Made by a program: the position numbers and the translations under genes. Below, piece after piece: positions 22,890 to 35,429 of a stretch of DNA of 64,000 nucleotides. Positions within the stretch are counted from its first letter, which is position 1, and every line of letters starts with the position of its first letter. The notes under the pieces were generated by a model. The model was given only the letters and a program-made list of their open reading frames with translations. It had not been told where the DNA came from and did no database searches. Origin of the DNA: Rhabditoides inermis. Taxonomy: Eukaryota > Nematoda > Chromadorea > Rhabditida > Rhabditidae. Location: assembly GCA_963966185.1 (NCBI GenBank), contig CAWZYM010000025.1, positions 62,001-126,000 of the forward strand, written 5' to 3'.

Positions 22890-25800
22890 GAGAGACGTAC
22901 GCGGAACGAGCTGGGCACGTTGAGTTTGGGTGTGTTGATGCCGACGAATAGGTCGATGCATGTCATGAGCACGATGGCAATCATCACTGCGAAGTCCGAG
23001 AACACTTGGCGCACGCGCGACGGGAAGTAGCAGCTGTTGCGCATGTTCTGAATTAACACAATTTGGTAACAAAAACGTTTAAATACCTTTCAGAACCTGT
23101 AGTAACATTAAAACATATAATCAAAACAATCGCTTGACACACACCTTGAACATGGTGGCGAGGAAGAATGTTCCGAGAGCGAGCACGATAGACATGAGCA
23201 GCTTGTCGTACAGAACGAAGCACGTCTCGCCGCCGAACGAACCGCCCAGCGAGCGACACTGCTCCAGAGACGCCTGCAACAACATACTCATTGCACATCG
23301 ATACATCACAACCAATACATAGAAATGTTGAAACAAGTATCGCAAAGTACGTACGGTGGAGTAGTCAATGTGTGTGGTGTTGTGCTTGACGGCCCAGTCG
23401 TTCTTTCCGATCAGCTCGAGAGCCTTCTCGATCACGTGCGGGTTGGTGTTGGCAGACGGCTGGCAGAAACACGAGCCGTCCACAGCGTCGCGAGAGTAGT
23501 CAATCACGTCCAGCTGACCCTGAAACAACACACTTCACATCGTGCAACAGAGAGTATCCACATTGTCAGTGTCTATGAAGAAACCCGCCTTGATCTTCCA
23601 CAGCTTCATGATGGCCTCGTAGATGAAGATGACGGCGATGAGGGTGGCGAACGACTCCTCGGTGAAGCGAGTGATGTACGACACGAGGGCAGACGCATCC
23701 GTCACGCACATGATGAAGATGATGGCCGCAGTCCAGATGTGCACCCACAGACTGAAAACAGTACAGCATCACATATGCATTCAGCACTCTCACATCACAA
23801 TGCGATAGTTGCATTACTTCTCTAAAAATCACGAATAAATCTCTGTTTCTCTGACCCCTCTACTCACCGGAAAGTCATATAGGAAATGCCGAGCCGCTTG
23901 CAGAAGTCGAATACAATCGTCTCGAAGACGAGCACGGGTCCGGTGGATCCGATGATGGTGAGTGGCTGGCCGGAGAACATGTGGTAGACGACTCCGCAGA
24001 TGGCTCCTCCGAACAGGTTCTCCATGGCGGCCATGTTCTGGTGGGTAGCCTCCTCCAGCAGACCCCCGAACGTCACAATCGGGGCGAGCAGGGCAAAGTA
24101 CATGAAGCAGAAGGTGGCCACGCACTGCAGGTTCAAGGCGTCCGTGTAGTCGGACAGGTAGTGCGGCGCCTGAAAATCAAACATGACATTCACAGAGACA
24201 CTTCATAATATTCACTAATCAATGCATAGTTTGAAAAGAGCAATGCGTGTGCGTCTCTTGTGCACGCACCTTCCTCTTGATGTCTGCGATGAGTCCTCCG
24301 CACAGTCTGCCCGTCCTCTTGAGGGCCGGGTCGTTGCCGTGTCCCTCCGGCTCGTCCGGCTCCTCCTTCTGGAACTGCTGCATGTCCTCCACCAGAATCT
24401 CCTTGCCCGCCTGAAACACAGGGCATGTGAATGTCTCGACACACCACGACAACACTTCATTTATACTCAAGCAGTGTTCTCGATCGAAAGCCAGGTGGAC
24501 GCACAACACACACAAATCGTGCAACATTTTCACGCTAATCGAGCGAGTAGTGGCAGACTAAAGGTGTGTTCAGCGCCTTTGAAGCACATTCGAAATGCTT
24601 CAAACACGCCGAATACATGACAGGGTTAGGAGTGTTAGCGAATCTCACCTCCTGTAGCAACATCGACTGCTGCAATCAGAGACGGGGTTAGATCAGATTG
24701 AGGAAAGATAGGAGGAAAGTGAGCCGTATGTATAGGAAATACTAGACGAATGATACGCACCTGCTTCCTCTTCTCCTGCGAAGGGATGCTGTTGGGCGGC
24801 TCGATGCGAATGTTCGGATCCCACTCACCGGGAGGCAGCACAGTAACCTAAACATTCTCCCTTGTATTTCATCATTTGCTATCACTATTGCGATTGTGCC
24901 GACCGTCTCTCACCTGATCGAGGAACTCGTCGATTCCGTCCTGGAGGTCCGTCTTGTCGCGCGCCTTGTACGCCACGTCGTGGAATATCTCATCCGACAT
25001 GAGCGTCGCCATCGCCCGCCCGATCTCCCTGTACTGCGCGCCGTTGCCGGTCGGGCCGAGAAGCACGAAGATGAAGCGAGTCGGCACAGGCACCTGCAAC
25101 ACGCACACTCACAAACATCACTACTACAGCTAGCTCAGGTTCACTCACCTCAGTGAGGTCTCCGAGCACAGAGGCGGTCTTGAGGCGGATGAAGGCGCAG
25201 ATGTGTCTCTGGAGGAAGTCGACCTCTCCGATGAGCACGTTGCTCGCCTCGACGCCGGCCGGCAGTTTCTTCAGGAAGTGCGTGTTGCCTTTGATGTCAG
25301 ACGACGACGCGTCCTTGGTCATCTCCTTCGGAACACTCTCCACCTAAAACCCTGATCACTTGACATCATTCCCTCAGACATTTCTGTGCTGCCAGAACAA
25401 AACAATCCATTGCACATGATATTGGAGGCCTACCTTGGGCAGGGTGAGTTGGGGACCGGAATTGTCGGCCTTGGATAGGTTCTTTCCATGCGAGAAGCTC
25501 TTTCCGATATCCGATATGGAGCGGACAGTGGAGAGGAAACCGCCCTTGTCGCCGCCTTGAGAGTTCTTCTTCGCCTACAACACATACATAAACACAAAAC
25601 ACTGATATGATCAATACGTCCGAGTGTCCGGGAGTTTCATGCTCAAACATCCCCAGTATATTCCATGACGCTATTGCAGCGAAATGAAACAACAACCCTC
25701 GCACAATGGATTCGATTTGAAAAGAGAGCGATGAGACGGAAAAGAAACATCATCTATCACAGCAGACAACAAGTTTCGTCTCTCCACATTCCGCAATCAA

Positions 25801-26561
25801 AACAAGAAGGGTTCAAAGTGTGTATTGACCCAATTGTGCTGTGAGTCATCATTATATCCCCTCTCTCACCTGTTCGTATTGATGCACGTGTTTCCTGTTG
25901 AGGATCTCGCGCATCTCATCATTGTACTCCGGATCCAGGTCGCCCGTCGAATTAAGCTCATCGATCAGCTCATCTACAATCACCACGTACTCATTCTTCC
26001 AATCGACCCCCCCCCCATCGTTCCCAAGCATATTCCTTTTTTTCTTCCAGTCCATTGTCTCGTTCCACCCCATATGCTCTTGGTTGGCGGGGGGGATGGC
26101 GCCGGCATACCCTCCCAGACTATCAATCATGTCCGCACCCGCTTATCACCCCTCTTTATCACCTGCGCGCTGCATCCGTCTCCCATGCACTAGCTTCTGT
26201 GCTCTGTCTTTCTGCCAGCTTTCTCACCCCACGCGGGATCCCCTATCTTTCCCAACCCACACTTCCTCACTATCTCGTCTCAAAAATTGCTAGCATTTCG
26301 GTCTCTACTGACCACGTTACGACACTTGCTCACTACCCAAAGTGTGTCTTATCTCCACTACCACCACTATACCGCTGGAGATCCGGTAACACCAGCATGG
26401 ATTTTACAACCTGTACACGTCGAGTTCTCTTTCGGAAAACGCGTAAACTACGAAACGCCCATGTAAAGTTCTCATTGGAAAACCGGGTTCGGTGTTGTGG
26501 GAGTAACCGTCAACAAGTGTTCAATTGCATGGTTACCAGCTCCAGCCTCGTCCATTCATGT

Positions 26562-26607
<46 letters not shown>

Positions 26608-29600
26608 GCCATCGTCCCACCTGCCCTCTTGCCTCATGCCCAATGCATACACACAAAAGTGGATATCATGTTGCCTTTGCTGCTCCCATTCTCCACCAGC
26701 CACTCCACCTATATCACATTGAGGGCACATTCACAACCTAGGCCAGTGTCCCTCAAAATCCAATCAACAGTGCCGATTGCCTAGAAGCTACCACACTGTT
26801 TACCCCCTCCCTCGCTCCTACTGTCAACAAACGAAGGGACACGCACACAGCCCTATATGCCAATTATTCATTATGGTACAAGTCAGAGGAGAGGAGAGCC
26901 CTGTGTGTGTCAGAGACAAGAGACGAGGGATGCCAGATTGGTGGCGGTGAATAATATATATGCATGCTAGCCCTGCCGGCCGATGGCTGTGGGGCTGTGG
27001 CTGTGAAAGAAACACACATATGCGTCACTCAATCTTTTCAACACGAGAAGACATACCCGGTCCAACCTCTCCCTATATATCCCTCATTACAGCGTCTCGC
27101 ACAGATTCAATCCAATTGCAAACTCCCCCGCCCCTTCTTTTCGTCCCGCACTCACTCCCTACTCAATATCAATAAGCTCTAATCTAAACTCGCGCAAAGT
27201 GATAAAATACACAATCTCAGCCGCCCCTCCGCCACTTCGCTGAGCAGACTATGAAAAATCAAACAATCAAGCGAGATGGATCGCAATCGCGAATCAACTC
27301 AGAGAGAAGTGCGTCTTCCTCTCTCACCTCTCACAAATGATCCGTAGAGAAAACAGTGATAAGGACACGTACTATCAAACTCGTATAGCAACACTTACTT
27401 ACCAGTCCGAAAAGGCATTGATTGTTTGTAATGATGAGAGACTGACCAATGATGGAAGGCATATCGGTGTGTTCGATGGTGTTGGAGAAGAGGCCGTTGG
27501 AGAGGCAGCTGCGCAGCTGGAAGAGCGAGTGCAGCGACAGCGTCGCCACGTGCGGCTTCGACCAGCGGTTGCCACCTGAAAGAGCCAATGCACTGGAACA
27601 GATGCGACGGCGCGCTACCCTGTTCGACGTCCTCCTCGAACTTGACCCATCGGGCGGTCTCGCGCCACTCGGACGGGCCCAGCTCGCCCATCTCGGTGAA
27701 CAGCGCCGGAGTGTCATCCTTCTCCTTCAGAAGAAACATCACACGCGTGCCCGGAGCTGAAACACAGTGTTTCACATACACATTTAAGAAGACATGAAAC
27801 CGTAGGAGAGCGGTAGGATAACGTGTACGTAAAATTTGATTGAATTGGGAATGAATAACTAATAAGACAAGCTAAAAAAGACTACATGTTTTTAACTCAT
27901 GTGATCATGATGGTTACTTATTTCAAGCCATTTATCCCTTCTTGCCTTCTTCGCAAGTCCCTTGGCTCTCATCAGAGATCCGGCGTTGCACTTGATAGTT
28001 TCGAAGAGTTGTTTGAGAGAGCACAATACCGTCTGAGTAAAAATCAGCGATCACTTTTTCAATGCATATATTCATCGCGGATCACGATCATTCAATCCAT
28101 TCTACTCGTGCCTTCTCTACTCTTCAGCTTCACCACTTCCACTTCACCCGATCCGATTACTTGTAATACAATCCACCCCATTATTCCAACTCGCGCTCTT
28201 ACTCGTATTCTCCGATTCCACTTTGTTGTAGTCTTCTTGTTTTCGGGTTTGTTATTTGTGTTGTTGTTTACAGGGTGCGCCGCGTTGGCCGCTGCGGCGA
28301 GAGAGAAAGACGAGCGACATGGTTGTCTATCCCTACCCTATTCTATAATTCTATTCAGTCTCCGCTAACCCGTACCCGCCATCTCCATCATTCTTCTTTG
28401 TTTTGAGAAGAGATGGGAGTGGGACGGGCGATGCGCAGCGGGCAGCGCGTTTACCCTCCCGCTCATCTCAACTCATCTCACGCACTCACGCAAACAGCCC
28501 CGGCAATCATCCGCATTCACCCTCTCGTCTGCGCTCTCATTCCCACCAAGCAACATCGCTGTCTGCCAATCTGTGATTAGCAGCAACGATAACATGCAGA
28601 CATCTCACATGTGCTGAATCGTGCAATGAGACTATAAGTTCAAATGGAGACAGAGCGGGCTGTTTGCAGTGATCTCGACATTCGAGCACCACACATCACA
28701 CCCACTCGACGGCCACACCCGCCGCCCCGTCCCCGTTGCCTGTTCAACTCCGTCTCTCAGCCTCCACCACCTCTCCCCTTCTAGCTTATCACAACAGTAG
28801 CCCAAGACAGAGCCCTAATCTGGCAGCTGGTCGCTCGCAGCTCGTCTCGAGGGCAATTTGCGTAACACCAGAACAAAGCAGTCCCTTCCTGCCTCTGCCC
28901 TGCGGCCGCGCATATAGAAGGCGCGTGTATTGGGTGGCAGCAAACGCGTAGTGTCAATACGAGTTACCGATGCAAGCTGCGAATACCGCTTGCCACTCAA
29001 TTCATCGCCACGACACACGCTTTGCCGTGCCCGCAATTGCGTGGTGACATGGCTAGGACAGTAGCCTACACACAGTGTTGTCCTGGCAACTGGCAACATG
29101 CCCATGCGAGAATAGACGACTGTTCAAAAACCAAATGCGATCTATCCCCATTCCCGCCCTAATTTTTCTTCTGTACCATCTCACTCTTAACGAAGTCTAC
29201 CACATACAAATCACGGGTTTCAGAATCTCCCGTGCTCAATTCTTTTAGTGCATTCACAAAGTGAAGCAATACGAGCAGAGAGATTTTCAAGTGTGTGGCA
29301 AGCCACACACTTGAAAGCTTGGTTTTGGTTGGGTCAGAGAGGTGGTCATGTCAGAGCGAAGAGAAGGCATCTGCGACAACGAAAAGTTGGCAATTCGCCA
29401 CTCTCGTCGTTTCTACGACCACGAAATTCAATCTAGACAGCGAGAGAAGGAGGAGAGAAGAGAGAAACGAAGAGGGGAGGAAAGAGAAAAAGACCTCCCT
29501 GCTGAGCACTCCGAGAAAAGCCCCACACGGCCCGAGGCATATCGCACACCAACAAAGCCTCACAGTCGGTGTTAGACATCTCTATCTACGTATGAATGTT

Positions 29601-29887
29601 GAATGATCATATATAGGTACCGTATTTAGAAAATATATTCTTAAACAATAAGGAAACTCTAAAGAGATGAATGAGCGAGCATAAACAAGAACGAACAAAA
29701 GCAAGATATACGTACCTAGAGAGGCGAGTTCGATGCTCTCTCGATGCTTGGTGCTCATGCGACGGCGTCTGGAATCGGCTTGATCGTTGAGGTGCAGGCC
29801 AACGCCCATCCACAGCTCCCCACTGCGCGCGCTCTCCCCAGCAGCCTTGGGGCCTCCCGCAGAGGACGACGACGGCTCATCCGACAT
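21102..29887 (-). CDS. SLC4A: SLC4-family Na+-coupled bicarbonate transporter (multi-exon)
   Basis: Plasma-membrane bicarbonate transporter of the NBC/NDCBE branch of SLC4. The start is the ATG at 29,887 (MSDEPSSSS) and the stop is TAA at 21,102-21,104 after [10 protein letters not shown]-terminal cytoplasmic domain: [87 protein letters not shown], and [15 protein letters not shown] with SQEKRK. Membrane domain: [94 protein letters not shown] and [17 protein letters not shown]. The large third extracellular loop has four cysteines and an HNTTH glycosylation site. A 21-nt microexon lies at 24,649-24,669 and a 43-nt intron at 27,576-27,618. The tail is acidic ([17 protein letters not shown]). 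Estimated length about 1,000-1,060 residues, normal for the branch. Electrogenic versus electroneutral mode cannot be judged. Confidence 0.93.
22829..22882. repeat. (GA)n microsatellite in SLC4 intron
   Basis: About 27 copies of GA in the intron between exons encoding NVPSSFR and PTSDHRGW. On the coding strand it is a (CT)n pyrimidine tract upstream of the acceptor. Confidence 0.9.
24649..24669 (-). other. SLC4A: 21-nt microexon of the SLC4 gene with NAGNAG acceptor
   Basis: This exon encodes QSMLLQE, between the exon ending SQEKRKQ and the exon beginning [13 protein letters not shown]. The acceptor reads TTGCAGCAG, so the splice could use either AG and include or drop one Gln. The donor is GTGAGA. 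It is in phase 0 on both sides. Confidence 0.65.
25976..27400. other. Long SLC4 intron
   Basis: Lies between the exon with [14 protein letters not shown] (25,868-25,975) and the exon ending DMPSII at about 27,450, which appears to use a GTCAGT donor. It contains a (GA)n tract at 26,562-26,604. No coding feature was recognised inside. Confidence 0.55.
27782..29700. other. First SLC4 intron
   Basis: About 1.9 kb between the N-terminal exon (donor GTACGT near 29,714) and the exon starting APGTRVMF (acceptor TGTTTCAG). No gene was recognised. It holds the perfect hairpin at 29,285-29,316. Confidence 0.6.
29285..29316. repeat. Perfect 15-bp inverted repeat with 2-nt loop
   Basis: TTTCAAGTGTGTGGC, then AA, then GCCACACACTTGAAA. 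It lies in the first SLC4 intron, about 0.4 kb from the first coding exon. Function unknown. Confidence 0.9.
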
Positions 29888-29982
29888 GTTCTAGCCGGTC
29901 AGATATAGAACGCCAATCGAATAGAGAGGGCTGTGCTCGCAACGTGGGACACTATGCGGTGCTCTGGCGATAGGGACACGGC

Positions 29983-30014
<32 letters not shown>

Positions 30015-32066
30015 CGAGAGACGCAGAGAGGGGGAGAGAGAGCCGCGCCCCCATCGATCCCTGCGCTTTCTCGCACGAGAGGGCGCAGACACCGGAGGGC
30101 CAGCTGCTCACTCTCTCTGCCTAACTCGCCTCTTCCTCGCTCAGGAAATGCAAACGTGTGTCCCCACGCGCGTGCCCTACAGGCAATTCGTACCCGCGCA
30201 ATCCAACAACACTCACTTCGATGGTACGTCGTAGGAAAACGCCGAAACGCGCATCCCGGCTAGAACATGTCATCATTCAAATACCCCCTTTTAGCATGAA
30301 ACAAATTGAAGTTGCTCTGGTTTGATTGCAAACTGCAATAGATGGAAAAGCCAAAATGGCAGAGGGGAGTGACTCACTGTGCCGACGAAGAGTGGTGGCT
30401 CATGGTGGTGTGAGCTGCAACAGAGGCGCACTGCCTCGCTGCGAATGGTGGATAGATGTAGGCCCTGTTTGATCAGCCGGGCCTGTCGAGCAACTCACTC
30501 GGCGCGCCCACCCCTGCAACACAACACCTCCTCGATACCACTAACAACAACTGCGAGAGCACAGGTCGCGCTACGCTACAGACAGGGAGACGCGGACGAG
30601 CGATGCGAACGGTCACAATATCTCAACATTACATCGCGAATACATTACAGGCGGCAAGGCGAAAAGCGCATACCCGCATACAATATCCAATGGAAATATC
30701 GAGAGCTTTCTACGAGAATATCAACACAGATTTCCGAAACATTTCGAATCTTCACGCTCGCGGGAAGATAGGAGGGGCAAGGAGAAGGGGATGGATACAT
30801 TGGTATTGGTATTGGTGCACCAGTGATTCAGAGTGCAGCGCAATTGAAAACACATGAACAATGGAAGAGAAACGAGCCCGAGCGAGAAAAGAAAGAAGGG
30901 TTGAGATACAAACCCAACGTTTGCGGATGCGGTAAAAGCGCTAATTTCAAAATGGGGACGTTCAAACGCGACCTGTATGAAATACCCAATATGTAGAAAC
31001 AGTGAATATTCGGGTCAGGAACACATAAAAGGAGTTTGAGATAGTAGAGTCACGCGTCCTGGAAGACAGAGATCGCATAGGTGTGATCAGGCTAATCACA
31101 AATTTTTGGCTAGGGGACATGACAGACGCCGCCCGCGTCTCATAAACTCTCCCCAGCCGATATGTGAGGATGCAAAATATACTGATAACACAAGCTGATA
31201 CATATACATTCCAGGCAAGCAGCTCATAAAAATAAGGGAATTGTTTCGAACACTCGAAACACGCAACATCGAATGCACAAAGTGCGTCGGTTATACGGTC
31301 ATTTGTTGCTGGAAACGCTGTTTTCATATAAAGGGATTACACAATACCTAGTGTGCAAAAAAGTTGATAGGTAAAGAAGTGTGCAAGCATAGTCGCTGGT
31401 GCTTGTGTAGATATTGTGGGAATGAAATGGGGGAAGAACTCTACATAATGAGTCATAAAACGTGATGGGCGCGTGTGAATAAAGAAAAAAAACCGCCACT
31501 GAAAAGCACTTCATACGCAATGCCCGATCGGCAACGATCCGACCACAAAAAGCGTAGCGAATCGATGAATAGAGCAACCACTACTCGCATATATCCATCC
31601 TCCACAACGACGCGACGCGCATTACACCAACAGCATCTGGCTGTCGACCCCATATCATAGCACTCATCTGATTGCGAGGCTGACGCTGGGTGGAGGACAT
31701 TGCGAGGCCCGCCCCAGCCGACGACACGCCGAATAATTCACTCCCACTTCAGCAAGACGGCCCACGACGGGCGGACGAGAAGAAAGAAAAAGCAGTGCTC
31801 GAGAGTGAGTGAGGTGAATTGACTGAGAGAGTGAGCGGCGGGCCTGCCATTCACTCTCTTCACAACAGTTGTTACGCTGCACTCCCAAAAATCTCACCTT
31901 TACGTGTCAACTACACTTAGTTATTATTGCGAACGTTTTATAAATGTATGTACACGTCAAACAAGTAGTATAGAAACAACAACGAAGTGAAAAGAGAATA
32001 GAGGAAAATGACTGAAGGCAGTTTTCCTCTCGCAGCAGGCGAGCTCGTCTATAAACAAAGCCCAGA

Positions 32067-32100
<34 letters not shown>

Positions 32101-34200
32101 CTATCAATCAGCAGTGTAGAATCTCCCACTACATGTACTCACGACGCAAGTCGATCCGTGGAAAACTATAAACATCGAAGACAATTAGGAAAAGAAGCTG
32201 AAATATCAAGAATACATCCAGAATATCTGTATGTGTGATCGTGGTTTAATTGATTGCAAATTCAAGATTCATTCTTTACTAAATAGAATGCGAGCACAGC
32301 TTCAAAATAAACAAAAAAATCAATATTAACTAAAAATTTGGCGCGAAAATAATTTTCGTAATGGCGCATACCTTCAACATTTGATTGGCATTATGTACAT
32401 GTACTACAAAATTATAATTATCTCCATAATCCTTGATTTCGATAATTCGATATTTAGTTACGATGTTTTTGATTAACTCAGAAATACAATGTACAAAAAG
32501 GTTTATCCAAAATCCTGTTTCGTGAAAACAAGTTTTTTTTCGTCAGTGCGAAGTACTCGAAATTTGTTTGCCCAGGAAGAATGGATCATTTAGTGAATTA
32601 TGTGATGACTTGTTTTGTCGCCATTACTTTATTCTCACACATGCATTCAGTGGTTCTAAATCTTCCTCACATTTGCACTACTTGTACGGCGTATCAGGTG
32701 GCACAGTTTTTTTCGGATTAGATTTCAGTTTCCGTCTTCATGTAATATAATTTTACGGTTAACTAGACAAAAAAGGAAACGATGATACAACAAAATACAC
32801 TCAAATGGGGAGCCACCATGAAAGCAGCAAGAGAAGCCATCCCCAGGGAACGGTTGTTGAAGTAAGACTATGATACAGAAAGCGAAACAATAAAGGAAGA
32901 TTTACAAATGCGCACACAACCACGAATCACCTTGAAGAGCATCACGACGACGTTGATCTAGCGTGGAATCCGAGTGATATTGTAGTGCTTGGTGAAGTGT
33001 ATAGATCAGAGGTTCTTGTTGAACCCAAGAACGAGGTAGCTGCCAGAGAGCCAGACCACTGATTTACTGTCTTGAATCGCTGGTCATCGAGTAGATCAAA
33101 CGAACGGTAGATATTCAGCTTGACTGCGTAGACAAGACGGGACCAATGCACGACGAAGATGCTAAACCCATATGAATTGAGTTTTAGCAAGAGTTTTTTA
33201 AACAAAAAAAATCTGCCTAAAAACAGAGAATTCAATCGTTTCGTTCTCGCTTCTCTTTGTTATCTATTGCTTTATTTTCTTTTCTCTCATAATTTCTACC
33301 GAATCCCGATATTGATAGTCGCATTAGGCGTAGTATTACTGTATTTTTCCGTTTCCTTACCGCAATTTCTGATGCAGATGGTGGGAGTTACAATGTAATG
33401 TATAAGTATACGCGATGTTGTCAAATGATATTCTTTCAAAAAAAAAAACAGCAACAACAACATATTATGGAGAATATCGTATTGGGTAGAGGAAGTGGTG
33501 TGTGGCTTGGGGGTGGCGCGCCAAAGATCAAAACAAATTAGGGGCGACGCGCTCATCCTACAAAGACAAAGTTTGTTATTAGAAGAGTGCGAGCGCATAG
33601 TTTAATTTTATTATCACTAAAACGACATCTCCGCGAGTAAATAGAAATCATAGTTGACAATGGCCGAAAACGGGATGTGGTTGGAAATAAGTGAGAATGG
33701 CTGTATGGTGTGAGCGTGGGTCGGGGGTGATTAGAAGAGTGCGATCGAATAATTGGCATAGTTTCATTTTAATAATACTAAAACGACATTTCTGAGTGAA
33801 TAGAACTCATCGAGAAGAATAATCGAAAACGAGATGTTGAACTTGAAAGGGAGCCTGAGTGGGTGTGTAGCCTCACGGTGCAAACGACATTTATACAAAA
33901 ATGTAGCGAAACTTTGCGGAAAAAAATCAGTAGATATGAGGGTAATTTTATTCGGTGAAACTATTGATTTCGCAAATACTATAGAGTGGCGAATCGTGAG
34001 TGACCGACGAATAGAAACACACAAATTTATTGAAAAACTGAAAATCAGAAATCGAGTATGATTCAGAAAATAAGCCATATGACCAAATTATTAGCAAAGT
34101 TGAGCTTCAATCAATAGCTTAATTGAGAGAAGAAAAACATTTGACTCTCACTTTTGCATCGAGTATTGACCGCTCGCTACTTTGAAAGAACAGGACTTGA
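29888..34200. other. Gene-poor spacer upstream of the SLC4 gene
   Basis: No coding exon could be supported on either strand. The first few hundred bases should contain the SLC4 5' UTR and promoter. Present are (GA)n tracts near 29,980-30,009 and 32,066-32,098, an E2F-like palindromic site at 32,337-32,348, and a degenerate tandem duplication with a 152-bp offset starting at 33,578. Confidence 0.55.
33578..33842. repeat. Degenerate direct duplication, offset 152 bp
   Basis: ATTAGAAGAGTGCGA occurs at 33,578 and 33,730. About 110 bp after each copy remain alignable, sharing ACTAAAACGACAT, GAATAGAA/AAATAGAA and CGAAAACG-GATGT. The copies have diverged by substitutions and small indels. Confidence 0.6.
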
Positions 34201-34204
34201 AGGC

Positions 34205-34690
34205 TCTTCTAGGCTAACCTCTTCAATGCCTCGGTTCTGTCTGCTCTCTGCTACGGCACCGAGACCTGGGCGTACACGGAGAAAAGTCTCGGACGGATTC
34301 GCACAGCACATCGAGCTATAGAGAGGCAGCTGATGGGCTATACGCTGCGAAGACAAAGGGACGAGGGCATTAGCAGCGAGGAGATGAGGAGACGGTCAAA
34401 GCTGGAGGATCCGCTGCGGTACATGCGCCGGGCAAACATCGATGGACCAGGCACATCATCAGGAAGGACGATGGTGCGGTCACTGAGTGGTGCCCCACGC
34501 CACGTCAAACGGAGAATCGGGAGACCACCTACCCGCAGAATAGATTATATCCGTATCTTTTCGAGACAGTTCAATGTGGGCAACGGCACCGGCATGGGCA
34601 ACGTCCGCGCGAGACCGAACTACCGGGAGGAAGATGGGATCCGCGCTACCTTGAGCGAATCGGGTCGCTTAAGTCAAGTAAGGAATTGAC
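34205..34690 (+). mobile_element. Decayed RTE-like LINE fragment
   Basis: The plus frame reads NASVLSALCYGTETWAYTEK, RIRTAHRAIERQLMGYTL and RRQRDEGISSEEMRRRSKLE, the familiar C-terminal stretch of RTE/BovB-type reverse transcriptases. The homology then continues in a different frame (RHIIRKDDGAVTEWCPTP) before returning to RRIGRPPTRRIDYI, so frameshifts have accumulated. There is no RT catalytic core and no complete element: a 5'-truncated, mutated relic. Confidence 0.7.
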
Positions 34691-34789
34691 CTGCAAATTC
34701 GAATCAAATGTATCTTCACGCCTCTCGCACACAAAAAAACGTGACGCCGGCTGTGCACCCAAAACACCCTGCCTGCCATTCACTATTCA

Positions 34790-35150
34790 TATTCTACAGT
34801 AACCTCTCCTTTATCCCTCTTCTTCTTCCAATATCCCATCGTCACTCTTCTTCCACTATCCACTATCCAGTCTTCACTACATACACATACCCGCGTATTC
34901 TAAAGTACCCTCTCCCTTCTCCCTCCTCTCTTCCCACTATCCCGTCGTACGCATACACATACTTGCAGATTCTACAATACCCTCTCCCTTCTCTAGTATT
35001 ATTCTCTTCTTCCAGTCGTCACAAAACACAGCAACGTTCTACAGTGCCCTTTCCCATTTCAACCTCATATTTTACAGTGCTATCTCTCTTCTCCCTCCTC
35101 TCCGTTACCTGCATATACGTACACAGAAGACCCTCAAGGGAAAAAAGCAA
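34790..35150. repeat. Degenerate pyrimidine-rich minisatellite
   Basis: About five imperfect units of 70-110 bp begin with variants of ATTCTACAGTACCCTCTCCC. Several continue with TTCTCCCTCCTCT and end in ACATACACATAC-type text. The plus strand is strongly pyrimidine-rich. Confidence 0.5.
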
Positions 35151-35429
35151 AACACAGCAACATTACAACACAGCATCTACTAAAGTCCTAACCTAAAACT
35201 GAACTAGGGATTTATAAAATATAATACCAAATCTAACACTGAACGCAACACACAACATCTACAGTATCTTCTCATATTTGTTTAGTTTCTGATATTGAAA
35301 TTGATGACGTCTGGATGAATCTTGAAAAGAGTTGAAGACTTGAAGCTGTATGAAAGAAAGGAAGAGAGAGGAAGAGAGAAAGAGGGTGAGAGAGAGAGAG
35401 AGAGAGAGAGATTGAAGAGAAACAAACTG

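Noticed and set aside
27886..28368. 160-codon plus-strand frame with hydrophobic stretches
   Set aside because: It lies within the first SLC4 intron, opposite strand, and has no recognisable family features; probably chance.
30379..30857. Plus-strand frames upstream of the SLC4 gene that could be a divergent gene
   Set aside because: No conserved domain or convincing exon chain; only two modest overlapping frames in the probable SLC4 promoter flank.
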